Below, one piece after another: positions 37,431-49,305 of a stretch of DNA of 64,000 bases (positions within the stretch are counted from its first letter, which is position 1; each line of letters opens with the position of its first letter). The position numbers and the translations under genes are program-made. Under the pieces are notes generated by a model. That model was not told where the DNA came from. It saw nothing but the letters and a program-made list of their open reading frames with translations, and ran no database searches. Source of the DNA: Oreocharis arfaki (lineage: Eukaryota; Chordata; Aves; Passeriformes; Paramythiidae); the NCBI GenBank assembly GCA_013398015.1, contig VZRR01012716.1, positions 209,159 through 273,158 of the forward strand, given 5' to 3'.

Positions 37431-40319
37431 TTGTGTTACAGTACAGCAGCAAACTGGGGATTCAGGTGGTTTAAAGACAAATGTTTCCTTAATAATCCCA
37501 TCGTATAGACCTAGTTCCTTTTCGGTTTATGTTTCCCAGTCCTGAAAAAGGAGCTTTTGAGCATTGTGCAAATAGTTTTGTTTGAATGAATTGTACAGTG
37601 GGGCCCATAGCAGAAATTTTACTTAATAATTCAGAAAAAAAGAAGAAAAGCAAAACCAAAGCAGTCCTGTCAGAAGAGATCTGTCTTTTAACAAACACGA
37701 GGCAGAGGGGGAAATGTCAGAGACCTCCAGTCAGATCCCACTCGTTCTGTTAAGGATGGAAAAAAATGCTGGCATGTGGCTTAGTCCAAACTGAATTTTG
37801 GATGTGAGATTTTGTAATTTTGATGTGTTGTGACCCTCTTGGAAAAATCTCAAGGATGAAAAGTCTGCAAAAGGGGCTTTCCCTGTTAAGGACAGGGCAG
37901 GGGGGAACCTGTGAGATTCTGATCTAAACCCAGCCTTAATACCTCAGAACGTGGAAATGCAGAGTGTGGCTCACCATTGCCATGTATTGTAGCACTCTGC
38001 TGTTGAGTCACAAAACACAGCACTGCCACTGAAGTAATGGGAGTAGATAAAAAGGCTGCTTAAAAGGCAGAGGTTTTTGTGTGCACACATCTCCTTATAT
38101 TGACAAGTGGGAAAATATTGAAAAGCGCTGGAGCATTTAATTGAGTTTGTGCAGAATGCCCAGGTATGCACGGCTGGGCCGTGGGGGCAATTTAAGTGTT
38201 TGTGCCTGCAAATGGAGTGGGCACAGCTCTGTTTCAGGTTGGTTTTGTTGGGTTTTTGGTGTTAGAAAGGCCAAATAAAGAACCTGCTGCTGTCTCACCC
38301 CTGCCCCAAGAACCACACCAGTTTGCTTGATTTTTTTTTTAATGAAACATCTATTCAGGCTTAGAAAGCAACAAGGAGAGAAAAATGGTTTTGTCTATAT
38401 CCCATTGAGAAGAAAGAACGATGGAAATAAGGGAAGTTTAATTAAAAATAAAAGCCAAATGGATTCAGCTCTCTTCCTGCCCAGGCTACAAGTGTATCTT
38501 GGGTCAAGGTGGGTCTTGGGGAGGGAACTTTAGTTAATTCACACACAGATGGGGTCAGTAAATCCTGACGATAAAAGGAAATTATTTTAAAGCTCATGTT
38601 CATCGTCTAGTCTAGAAATACTCTGTAAAATAAATAATTAAAGTTTTATTTTCTTTGTATTCTGGCAGTTCTGAGTAGGCAGTGTTGCATCAAGAGCTTT
38701 TCAGCCTGTTCTAAGGAAGCAAAGCTTGAGTGCCCCTTGTCTCTTTCCCTGACTTCCCAGGAACTTTTCAACCAGCTGGGCAGCTTCCCTACCCTGTTAT
38801 ACGTTTTGCTGGCAAGAAGTAAAAGTGTCAAAAATAGTAAAGTACCTGCAAGGGTTATAGGTGGGCATAAGAGGAAAGTGCTTCTACCAAAGAGAAAAGT
38901 CTTTAACAATCTTATACCTCGTTTGACACTAGAGCATTGAGGCAGCAGGCAAAACCTTATTAAAAAAAAATCCCCGAAAAACTCCTTCCCTGACCACAGG
39001 AAACGTTGTCTTAGCTAATGTTAAAATAATATTTTGGCATTTCATGTGTATGTTCTGCAGTGCAGAATATGGAAATGATTGAGTTCAGTGCATTGTCTTG
39101 TCACAGCAAGGCTGTGATTTTACCAGCAGCTGAATCTCCTCCCAGGGCTGCTCTCTGATCTGTAATGGCAACATGCTTCTTAATTTATATGAAGTTCTTT
39201 TAAATTTTCACACAATTTGATCACCTGAAGAGGCCTTTTTCTCTGAGGGAATATTGAAGCAGACTTTTGGTCTTGCCCAGTCCTTCATTGTGATATTAGC
39301 ACTTAATTAGTTGTGTCTGTGTTTCAGTAAAAAAAAAATTGAAAAGCTGATGAATGAAATGAACAGAAACTGCAAGTGTGGAATGTCCTTTGTGGGCAGA
39401 GAGGTATTCATGGTATTTAAATTGTGAAGGAATTTTTCTGGAATAGAATAATGATTGCTATCAGCTGACATAACTTCATTATTCAGAGGACTCTGCTATT
39501 CTTCTCAGGCTTATTTCTTAAATTTTTACTGTTTCCTTGCATGTTATTAGAAGCCAGTCCTGTTTACTGAGGTCTCCAGGGTCGCCTGAGATCTTGGAGG
39601 TGTTACTTTACTCAGACTAAAGAAAGCCCCAAGTGTAAGCATAAGGACTTGCAAACCTAATTATTGCTTAGGTGTGTGTTTGCAGAGTGAGACCTGGTGA
39701 ATAAAGGCTCCGACCCCTCAGGGAGTGACTTTGTGACAGGAATGGGGGAGGATTTAGCAGAGCCTGGGGCTGGGTGGCCACCAAGCCCGAGCCGGGTGGT
39801 GTGGCAGGAGAGCATCTGTCCCTGATGCACAGCTTCTCCGGGTTGAATGTCTTGAAGGACACGTTGGTATTGGGGGTGGAAAAATCTGCTTCATTTTTGA
39901 GCTTAACCAGATTAAAGACGGTGTAAACTCACAGTTGGCTTTGGGGGAAGGATTGCCTCTTTAATTGTACCCACTTTTAGCAAGTGAAATCTGTGTTTGT
40001 CTCTTTAGTCCAGTTTCAGGGAGACCCTTTTACTTTCACATGTGAAAATGAAGTTGCATCCCAAACAGTTCTGTGGACTGTTGTTGTCCAGATTTGACAC
40101 TGAAATTGTTTGGGGTTTTTTTTGTATTGGGCAACTGATGTTTTTTCCAGCCTAAGCTGCAGTTTAGCTCTTTGTTTCATGACCCTTTGCAACAAGCAGG
40201 TTAAATGTCAGAGGCCTGATTTCTCGCATAACTTGAAGAGCTACTTGCAAAAATGTGTATGAATTTTAAGCCTCCTGTTTCCTGAAGCTTCCAAGAGTGA
40301 TCTTTGGCTCTGAGAATTT
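37431..40319. other. Non-coding stretch, no supported gene
   Basis: AT-rich sequence with ordinary short chance frames on both strands. A small GC-richer patch with CpGs lies at 39700-39850. Confidence 0.5.
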
Positions 40320-40860
40320 CTCGCTTGCGACCACCAGAGTTTCCTTCCTCTGCTATAACACCATTATCAACGTGTGGGTGAACTCCACTGAAAAATAGAG
40401 TTGAGCTGTGATGGCATCAAGACTGTGGGCCAGATGTGACAAACCGTGCCAGGAACCTGCCTGAGCTCAGCAAAACCAGCTCTGTTTCCTTATTCAGTGC
40501 TCGAAGAAAAAGACTAAATATGGTTATTTCCTCCCAAATCATAACTTGCATCTGACACGCAATTTCTTCTGATTTAAAGCTCGAATGTGTGGCCAGAGAC
40601 AATCCAGACTGTGGGCTGCTAGAGCAGCAGCTTAGATATCTTGAAAAGCGCTTAATAAAGCGATTATGGAAAGGAAATGCGAACTCCACCTGAATTCTGA
40701 TGACACCCCGTGGTTTCTGTTGTGACGGTCGCGGTGGCAGCCGGCACAGACGCTCCTCTGCCTGATTGTGAGCTGCAGGAAGCTGCTGTTCTCATTTATC
40801 TGCGTGCCACCAAGTTTCCCACAAACACTCCACACCTGCACGAGCTTGTTCAATAACTGA
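40320..40860. promoter_or_regulatory. CpG-retaining block, candidate regulatory element
   Basis: I count about sixteen CpGs in 540 bases, the densest part at 40640-40760 (including GACGGTCGCGGT at about 40724). Two overlapping minus-strand frames (40417-40689 and 40632-40853) are open but show no domain. The mix of CpG retention, AT-rich core motifs such as AATAAAGCGATTATGG, and absence of repeats fits a conserved enhancer-like element. That is an inference. Confidence 0.25.
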
Positions 40861-43390
40861 GAATTAGTTAAAGCCAGCTGTTGGGGTAAGGAAAGGCACT
40901 TTGTTATCCTGCCTTTATTTTTGTCATCTTACGGTGGGAGCTTTCTTCAGGCAGCTACTGAAGGAAATGTGTCAAAACCAAAAGATGTTCAGCCTGAGCA
41001 CTCAGGAGTTTGGGGGTTTTTTTCAAGGAAGGGAAAATACATCCCCTTTGTGGAGATGACCGTGTGGTCTGCATTTAAATACAGGTACCTGTATTTATTA
41101 TACCTGCCAGAGGAGTTACAGTAGCCAGGCACTGCTGATTTGGAGTAGGAATGTCACTTATACGTGTGGTTAGGGCAGCACAAGGAATTTGTCATGATAA
41201 AGAAGCTCGTTCTGATGGTCACCGGGAGCTGTGTCCCAGCCCACTTTCAACAAAACCTTTCTTTTGCTCCCTAATTTTGGCTGCTGAGGTCTAAAAAAGG
41301 TAGCTGTTTAATTTAAATTAGCTAAAGGGAAGGCTTCTCATGCCGTTTCTGTTTGGGCATCATCGTGGCATTTCTGAATTTCCCAAAGTATTTTGGACAA
41401 CCCCTGTTTACTGGCCCTTGCTCTCAGAAAATTGCTGCTTCACAGACAGAGCGCTTGGTCCTGTGGGTCACCAGAATTCTTTTTTGAAGACCATTTTTTT
41501 TTCTCCTCAGATTTCAAGCATGGCTGGAGGTTGAAGCAAGTCATATTGAGTGGTGAAAACAAGGCCTCAAATCAACTCCAGAACTGCTGATTGCATTGGT
41601 TGTTTGGAACCTTTTAACAATGATGTTTTACCACAAATATAATGAAGGCTTTCTTTTTTTACTTCACATTAAGTCCTTTAATTAGAGGACAAAATTTAGT
41701 TGCTATGTGTAACTTACTGTACCACAAGCTGTGCTGGAGTTAATACTGTATTAAACCAGTAACTGTTTCATTAACTGTATTAACAGACCTATAATCAGAG
41801 CGTGCAAGTTTGATGTCTTCCTTTTAATATCGCTGCGTTCCAGCTCTGTTTACAGCTTTATTGGCAGAGCTGGTGTGTCAGCAGGTATTCTTGCTTTATA
41901 GTATGCAGACCTTTTAATTGCCCTCATTGTTGAGAAATTAATTTCTATTGAATTTTGAGAAGTGATAGCTGCTGGAGCGTGTAATCAGGTTGGGATGTAT
42001 TTTGCAAACACGAGCCCATGGCCCCTGTTGTGACAGCTGCTGTGCCACCTTTGTGTCTTGCCGTGTGCTGCAGAGATATGGACATGGTGAACATCAAGAA
42101 AAAAGAAAGATGTTGGCTGGGTCAGCAAGCTTTGCTCCTGCATTTGATGAGTAATTAGGTGATGTTAATGCTGTTGTGGTGTTGTTGAGATTGCTCTTCC
42201 ACTGAATGAAAGTAAACACCTATTTATCCTGCAGCAGGGTTGAACTCTGTGGGTTTATCTCCCCCAAAATTACCTTTCTGGAATGAAATTTCTAGTGCTG
42301 AGTCATATTTTTTGAGGTGGGTTTTTTTTCTTCGTATGAATTTGTACATTAAATGGTATTTGGTTTATTGGAGCATGCAATGTTATATTGCTGTGTGTGC
42401 CTCGACAGTGAATTCCCCACCTGCTGTTGGTCAAGGACAGTTCTCCACCTGAGTCAGTCAGTCAGAGCTGGTGTATTTTACTTCTGAGTACAAACCCCTC
42501 AAATTTGGATGATTGCTGCTACCATCATAGCACTGTGACTGGTTAGTGTAATGGCATTTCATAAAACTGAAAGTGCCTGGAAGATATCCAGTGATTAAGA
42601 TGTTTATGTGAATCTTTTTCTAGGAAATCACTTAAGAAGGGATCTAAATAATTGGCTATAAATACCTTAAGAATCCAAGGGGCTTGGGAGAGTTGTCATG
42701 GGTGACTGGAAGGGCACACTGTTAAGTTTCTCCAGGCTGCTTTGTAGCTGATGAATAGGTGCCCTATGATAAAACTTGCTGGATTTTGAGCTTGGTAAAA
42801 ACCCAAGTTCTCTGGGACACCATAGGGAATATACACTCGGTTAATCTTTATTCCTTCTCTTTTGCATTGAATATGTAGGAGTTCTGGGAGCCAGTGTTCG
42901 CAGTAATCCATCAGCTTTTCCATTTGATTTCATGCAGCCTGGCTGTGTGACTGTCAGCACATCCCCTGCCACCCTCTCCCGTGGGGTGACCTGGCTGAGC
43001 GCTCTGCTCTGGGTCACTTTCCCTCTGCTTCTGGAACTTGTGGGGAGTCAGCAGAGGGGATCAGTGACTCTCAGGCACCACTGAGAAGGGTTTTTATCTC
43101 AACCCACAAATTTTCTCGCTGTTACTCCTTGGATTCTCTCCCCCATCCCACCAGGGGAGTCTGAGCTGGGGCTGGGGTTAAACCACGCCACGCTGGGAAG
43201 ATTGTTAATCTCCTTCACCCATTGCTGCTGTTCTGCCTTCTGCCATTGATAAAACCTCACTTTAATACCAGAGACAGGAAAATAACCCCCCAAAATGCTT
43301 TACTATCTCTGGAGGAAATAGGGGTTTTATTTTCTGTATAAACATTGAAGAAATGTGTGCACTGCCACTGCGAGCACCACCTGTAGTTAA
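40861..43390. other. Non-coding stretch, no supported gene
   Basis: AT-rich with pyrimidine tracts. The G/C-richer patch at 42950-43200 includes CCACCAGGGGA, which is only a partial CTCF-like phrase. No recognised repeat. Confidence 0.5.
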
Positions 43391-43615
43391 ATGGCTGTTG
43401 TTCTGCAGAGAACCAGGAAAGCTCTATTTTCCAATTACAAATGGGAAAATCCGCAGGGTGATATTGGATTAATTGACAGGCAGCCATGCATGAGTAATCC
43501 TGCACTTCCAAATGTAAATAACAAGTGCTTTGGAACAGTTAGAATAAAGATTTTATATTTATTGAAATTAATCCAGAACTCCGAGCTGTGTCTGTACACA
43601 GTAAAGAAATAAGTG
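43391..43615. other. Complex block, candidate conserved element
   Basis: Sequence with homeodomain-like motifs (GGATTAATTG at about 43465) and little low complexity. The plus strand is open for 73 codons and the minus strand for 72, neither with a known domain. Possibly a conserved non-coding element. Confidence 0.15.
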
Positions 43616-44931
43616 ATCATTAAACAAAACTCCCAGCCTTGTCTATGCTGCACAGAACCTGTGTACCAGCCTTTTAAAAAAAATCATTGTTAGAGTAATT
43701 GCTTTTCTTTCTGCTTTAGCATAGAACAGCTCCAACATCACAATTTAAAATGGGAAGAGAAATGTGCTTTAACTGGTTTTACTTAACTAATTACGTGGTT
43801 AGGCGCGTAATTTAAATAAAATGGCTTGATTTGTTAATAAGTTGTTGAAATTAATGGGGGGGTGGGGGGAAGTGTTTAGCAGTTCATCTTATACCCCTGC
43901 ATTTTCACATGGAACACCATGTTTAATGTGGCAACTGCCTTTGAGGGAGTAATACACCACCAGCAACAAAAAACCAACAAAACAAGGATATGTTCTAGCC
44001 CTGGTAAGATGTATTGCTCTTCATCATAAAAATAAACCAAGGGAAGGAGATCACACTATGTGTGCACATTTTTATTTTGTTTGCTTTTATGCAAATCAGT
44101 CTGTTGCAGGGAAATTTGTTGTAAACTCCAGGACAGACTAATTTGATATTGTCCCAGAAAGATGTACACTTGAATATTTAACAAAAGCAACAATGCCAGT
44201 GAATAGATGACATTAAAAGTATTACTTTTGCATAATTTATGTTCAGCAGTGCCGATATCAGGCTTCACTTCATCACCTGCTTACACAGAGAGTGCTGGAT
44301 GTTTCAAATCTCATTAAGCTATTTATTCATTGTAATGAATGATTTTAATGTACTGTATTAAGATTATGCCACACTGCACTGTTCAAAAATCCATCTTACT
44401 GTACATATTTTAATGTTTGCAGTCAAATTAATACCTTTATTACTGCCTCAATGGTTGAGTGGACACTGTTCATACATTAATCATTGTTGTCTCTGCTTCA
44501 TCCCACTCCTTTGCTCAAGTTTGTGATGCCACATTCCTTGATAAAGATGTAGTGATCTGCCCATCTGTGTGCAAAGCCTAATGCCAGAGGCTGGCCATCA
44601 TGTTACTCAGGTGTTCTGAGATCCACAAAATGTGTTGTATTTCCATGCACCTTGTCAGAAATACATTAACTTTTAAGGTAATAAAAAGTGCACATCCAGC
44701 AGCCTCTGCTATCTCCCCCTCCAAAATCCTTCATATTGTTGTCCGTGCACAGCAAAGGCAATAATACTTCATGGCACCAGCAGCAGGCAGTTTAAATTGA
44801 AGTTCTTCTAGTCCTACAATAAATCTAATCAGATTTTAGGTTTAGATTATTTTAAAAACATGCCAAGTGCCAATATTAGTGTGGCTGGTAGGGATTTTGT
44901 ACCTGACTGTTAACATAGCAAAGGGCAGGTG

Positions 44932-44948
44932 TCAGCTGTTACAGCTGA
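44932..44948. promoter_or_regulatory. Palindrome of two E-boxes
   Basis: A perfect 17-base palindrome contains two CAGCTG E-boxes (44933-44938 and 44942-44947) separated by TTA. CAGCTG is the preferred site for several class II bHLH proteins, such as the MyoD, Ascl1 and Ptf1a groups, paired with E proteins. The closely spaced symmetrical pair suggests cooperative binding, but function is an inference. Confidence 0.3.
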
Positions 44949-45110
44949 ACTTGCAAATTATATATGTTCACTTGATATGCTTTAATAAATAATGTTTTTT
45001 GAGTTGATTGTCAGTCTCTTCCCTGCAGTTTTTTCACTCCTGGTTCTTTATCACACATTCAGGGTTTGAAATTCCAACCATATAAGAAGTGATTGAAAAT
45101 TGCTCATCTC

Positions 45111-45136
45111 GGGGGGGAAGGGGGGGGCGGGGGAGG
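45111..45136 (+). other. G-quadruplex-prone G-rich run
   Basis: G7, AA, G8, C, G5, A, GG. The pattern satisfies four runs of three or more G with loops of one or two bases, so it could fold as a G-quadruplex. It may also be a sequencing-difficult site with uncertain homopolymer lengths. Confidence 0.6.
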
Positions 45137-45719
45137 AAGAGTTAAAAGTGGTGTTTTACTGGAAAATGTTCGTGGAAATTTTGGTTAAATGGGCTTCAGA
45201 TAACTAAACACTGATTCTCGTTCTAAGACTGTGAATGATTGTGATGGCAAAGACTTTTTAAGAAGGTCAGCAATGTTAGAACATGAAAAGCAAAGCTTCA
45301 GCTTGGATTGTAGCTAAATTGACTGCCTAAATGTTAATTAACAAAAATCTGATTTTCTCTCACAGAAGTTAAAATTAGTAGTATCAGCAGCTTTTAGCCT
45401 GAATGAATTCCTTAATAACTTCATGTAGTGCTTGTGTATTATACCAACATGAGCATGATGAAGGTTTTTCCTCAGAAGTAGTTTCCCATCATGACACAGC
45501 AAAATAATGCTGGAATGTGGGCACTGCCCATGGGACAGGATATTCCATCCCTGCACAAGAAGTAAATGCTGCTTCTGTCTCTACTCTCTCAAAGGCAGAT
45601 TTTCAGCACGTGGTTTCTGGGTTGTGATCTGACGTACAAATATACTTCTGTAATTTAACAGGAAATACTTCTGAAGAGCACAAGGAAATCCTTGGAGGTT
45701 GGCAGGTTCCTTAGTTTAC

Positions 45720-45867
45720 ATCTCAGTTCCCAGCCTGTGTCAGTGTTGGTGATGCTCAGCACTGGCGGGTTGAAATCGGATCCGTATCTGTGGTGGAGTT
45801 GCCCATTTTGGTCCAGGAGGACTTCAAGCCACTCCATTTGGGGAAGGACAGTGAAATTCACATTCTT
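45720..45867 (-). CDS. Candidate internal exon, unrecognised (antisense frame also coding-like)
   Basis: On the minus strand a pyrimidine-containing tract ends in ATGCAG at 45868-45870. It is followed by 49 open codons and a GTAAAC donor beginning at 45719, giving a 148-base exon. The peptide includes MEWLEVLLDQNGQLHHRYG and is well mixed in charge. By hand count, GC is about 57, 33 and 63 per cent at codon positions 1, 2 and 3, a coding-like profile, and several CpGs are retained (45780-45800). The plus strand is open in exact codon register (45713-45972) with a mirrored profile and a stop at 45970, so I cannot decide the strand. I recognise no family. A conserved non-coding element is the alternative. 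Confidence 0.22.
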
Positions 45868-45928
45868 CTGCATGTGCCAATAAAGTTTGGAGGCAGAGAG
45901 GTGCAGCTGGGCTGGCATCGGTGTTTTC

Positions 45929-45954
45929 TAGTACGGCGTTATTTACGCGTACTA
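45929..45954. other. Short CpG-containing inverted repeat
   Basis: TAGTACG at 45929-45935 is the exact complement of CGTACTA at 45948-45954, with a further CG/CG pair inside after a bulge. Such a CpG-bearing hairpin is unusual in this CpG-poor sequence. It lies just after the coding-like block. Confidence 0.5.
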
Positions 45955-45972
45955 AAGACCAAAGAGAATTAA

Positions 45973-47689
45973 ACCTTCTCTGCCCAAATATTTGTCCTGA
46001 TTTCTAAGCAGTGTGCTGCTAAGAGGCATTAGTGAAGTTCTTGGACTCCTGACAGTTTGCAGGATCAGGCTCTTTGGGAGTTTCCCCTGGGCAGATGCAC
46101 AGAGCATTGGCATGCTCCTCAGCAAGCTGAAAGAAATCCCGGCGATGCCAGATTTGGGCCAGGTTTTCTCCTAGTTGACAGAATGTCAGTGAGCCCAGGA
46201 AGAAATTTAAGGGGGTTATCTTCTCAAGATATTAAGCTCTTCCAAGCTGACAGCTTTGTTGCAGAGGTCAGCTAGGAGGAACAAGAAAGAGGCCCTGTGA
46301 TCCAAAGATGGACTGACAGATATGATTTCTTTTTCCTTTATTGAATTATAGTGTCAGTGGTTGTGTCCCATTACTCCTATGAGACTGGAAACCTCCATCT
46401 GAAATTGGAAAAAAGTGGATTTCACTTGGTAAAGACAGGGATTTTTTTGTTGTTGTTCACAACCACTCTTCAAGGTAGCTCAGGTGTGAGGCAGTGTATG
46501 GGCTGGGGCTGGCTGATGAAATCCAAATGAACTTGGTTTGTGGAACAGAAACAGAGCAACCCCAGAGGATGGGGTGTTTTCCCAGTGGTGAATCTGCAGT
46601 GTCATCATCCTTGCAGCCCCCAAACAAAGGGGTTTATGCAGCTCAGTTCAGGAAATGCAAAATGATAAAAGTCTCTATCTGTTTGGCTGGGACTGTGTTT
46701 GAAGGCAAATCAGGTACAGTTTTCCTATGTAAAGTTTCTCCCTGGTTGCATGGTTGATAAAAGTCTTTTCCTAGTCTGGTTTTCTGTCTCATTTCTTTCA
46801 TTTTAGTTGCTGCATGTGCAGCAGAAAGGTCATCTTGCCTTTTGTGCTCTGCTTTTGGTGGTGTTGGCTTCATTTTAACAAAGCTGCATCATCAGCCATG
46901 AGCAGCAGCCTTCCAAGGTATTAAAGAGAAGAAAATCCTTAGGAAAACTGCACTGGATGTACACAATTGTTTGGGTGACATTATGTTCATCAAAGATAAT
47001 TGGCACATTTGAAACTGCATTTTTGAGCTGTATGTGAAATGTCCAGTATAGTATGGCTAATGCAGTAAATATATTTAGTTTTTAAGCTTACCTAGTGACA
47101 GCTCTGCTCACTGGGTAATGGGATCAGAGAAGAGGAAATGGAACCACCCAATTTCTCTTTTCCAGTCTTAAAAAACTCTTGATAAAACTGGGAAGGCAAT
47201 TTCAGCCATCAGAACATAATGTGTGAATTAACCAGTTATATGTCAGAACCATTTTTTGTGACCTCTTTGATCATATTACGGTGTGCTTTGAGTGGCAAAG
47301 GTGTCAGAACCTTATAAGACGAGGCTTCTCTGGTTGAGGGTGGTGGTAATAACGTGTACAGTGGCTGGCTGGAGCAGCTGAGCTGAAGGCAAACTCATTC
47401 TGTAGGGTTCCTTATAAGAGAAGAATTCATTAAAAAGAAGACTAATGAATACCCAGCACGTGGTTGTTCTTGAAAGAAACTGTGTAAGTATTGGAAATAA
47501 CAAAGAATAGAGAAGTTCATTGGAAAAGTAAGTCTTGTGATTTAATTCTGAGAGCCAGGATTTGTGGATAGGTGAAAAAGTCTTGACTTTTCACAATTCC
47601 CCCACTCCCCTCAAGAACTTCTTGTTAACTGCATAAGTAGATGAGGTGCCAGCCTTTGAGAGCTCTTTGCTCTCCTTCTCAGAGAAAAA
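45973..47689. other. Non-coding stretch, no supported gene
   Basis: Ordinary AT-rich sequence with chance frames on both strands at 46057-46275 and 46494-46873. No repeat was recognised. Confidence 0.5.
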
Positions 47690-47995
47690 GCCCCGAGTTT
47701 TTTCCGGAATTTTCAGTTATCTGAACCTCTAAGGTAAGCATCCCCCCGGAGCTGCAGAGAGAGGCCGAGGTACAACGCGTATCACGGCACTTTCCGAGGG
47801 AAGCGTTGCTGTCGGAGCAGCTCGTACACACAGACAAGAACCAACACCATGGAACGTGGGAGAAGGTGCACAGAAGGTTTATTTGAGGGGAAAATAGTGT
47901 AAATGCTTGGCTTTGGCTCCTGGAGAACACATTAACTCTGACAATAGCAGGTGATGAGGGCGGCGCGGGCGCGTGGCCCCTCTGGGTTGTTGGCA
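47690..47995. promoter_or_regulatory. Small CpG island, possible promoter or enhancer
   Basis: I count close to eighteen CpGs in 300 bases, in two clusters: 47700-47830 (including CAACGCGTATCACGGC) and 47958-47972 (GGCGGCGCGGGCGCG). This is the most CpG-dense site in the window. Birds use such islands at promoters, so it could be the start of an unannotated transcript. No coding frame with a recognisable start follows on either strand. Confidence 0.35.
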
Positions 47996-49207
47996 GAGCA
48001 CTGCCGGGAGCACCAACAGCTTTCCCATGGTGACTGATTGGGCACAGGCACTTCTGTCACTCCCTGGAGTGGACCAGAATGACAGCCTTCTGTGTCCTGT
48101 AAAAATGGTGAAAGCTCTTTATGAGATTGAGGAAAAAAAAAAAATTAGGAAGCTGTGAAATGAGTCCTCTGTAACCTGAAACACTTTCCATGGATGCTTT
48201 GGTACGAATTCACCTGTATGGCTCGAGAGACACCACACAGAACTTTTTGAAGGCAAGGCAGTGGATGTTTGTAGTTAAATGTCAGACAGAGAATCTACTG
48301 AAGAAAGATCTTGCTTTTTTCCTTTTTGTGGGGAGCCTAGTAAGTTTGATTTTAGGGAAAGGTGTGATATATAATTGTTTCTGATACGTGCAAAGCTAAA
48401 GCAAGAAGAACATTATTGCATCTATGGAGCTGCTTCTCATGAGAAGAATCCTTGCAGTATGTCCTGGCTGCTATTTCAAGCTAATAGGGATGCTTTTACT
48501 AAGGCACACTTCTGGGAATTGAAAGAAATGTGGCATAAAAGAGGTTAAATCAATACCCAGATTTTCAGAAATGTATTTCAAAAAGAATTGTAGCAGTTGA
48601 TTTTCTCCGTTTTTCAGGGAGGTAATGAAAAATAAATGGGAAGACTACTTAGTACTTCATGTCTGATAACTCAGAGCATATATACAAAGCTGTAGTCAAT
48701 TTTAAAGGCATTTGAGGAGTGGCATATTTATGGATGAAGGCAGCATGGACGGTGTCCTTGCCTGTTCTGTCTGGAGCAGGGGGTGTGGGTGTGGCAGTGT
48801 GATGGCCTGAGAATGCTGGAGTTCTTTGATACTTTTGTGCCACTGACCAAACGTTCCTGATGCTTTAATTTCATTTTCTCTGATATTCCATCTTGATGCA
48901 AGGAGGTATAGACAGAGAATTGGGGGCTGCTCTTGAACACCTGCAGGCAGGCACTGTTTACAGAGCTAAATAAAAATGCTCTGAAATGAAGAGATGACTG
49001 ACAACCTACATTCCTAACCTTGGTTTTAGTACTTCACATTGCAATTTTTACATTCTTTTAATGCATTTCTTCTGGATGTAGGCGGACAGGAATAACCAAC
49101 CTTGCAGGCATTGTTTGGGAGTGATGTTACTCTGAGGGTGGCTCTGTTTTATTTTAGTGTTCTTATAGATGTACTGACTTTTTTCTTTTTTTTATTCTAG
49201 CATGGAT
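47996..49207. other. Non-coding stretch, no supported gene
   Basis: AT-rich sequence with chance frames near 48.2 and 48.7-48.9 kb. An A12 tract lies near 48133. The segment after 49140 becomes very AT-rich, leading into the hairpin. Confidence 0.5.
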
Positions 49208-49305
49208 ATTAATTGCATATTAATGCATTATATGCACAATATAATACATTACTATCATGTGTGTAATGTTATATTACACATATAATGCATTAATATGCAA
49301 TAATT
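49208..49305. repeat. Long AT-rich inverted repeat (hairpin)
   Basis: The left arm 49213-49234 (core TTGCATATTAATGC, then ATTATATG) is perfectly complementary to 49279-49300, giving a 22-base-pair stem. After a 3-base mismatch, pairing continues (49238-49244 with 49269-49275) and, with a bulge, nearly to the centre, so about 95 bases can fold as one hairpin. It could be a miniature inverted-repeat element, a pre-microRNA-like fold or a palindromic AT-rich regulatory site with POU and homeodomain-like cores. No target-site duplication was evident. Confidence 0.75.

Larger units (their letters stand above)
43616..45712. other. AT-rich non-coding stretch
   Basis: No supported gene. It holds G7-T-G6 at 43856-43869, extended TAAT-rich sequence at 44300-44460, an E-box palindrome and a G-rich run (both listed separately). 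The 44.3-44.5 kb segment has many homeodomain-like cores. Confidence 0.5.

Noticed and set aside
43147..43160. CTCF-like phrase CCACCAGGGGAGT
   Set aside because: The 3' half of the core (GGC) is missing, so the match is too weak.
43856..43869. G7-T-G6 run as a G-quadruplex
   Set aside because: It does not provide four separated G3 runs under the usual rule.
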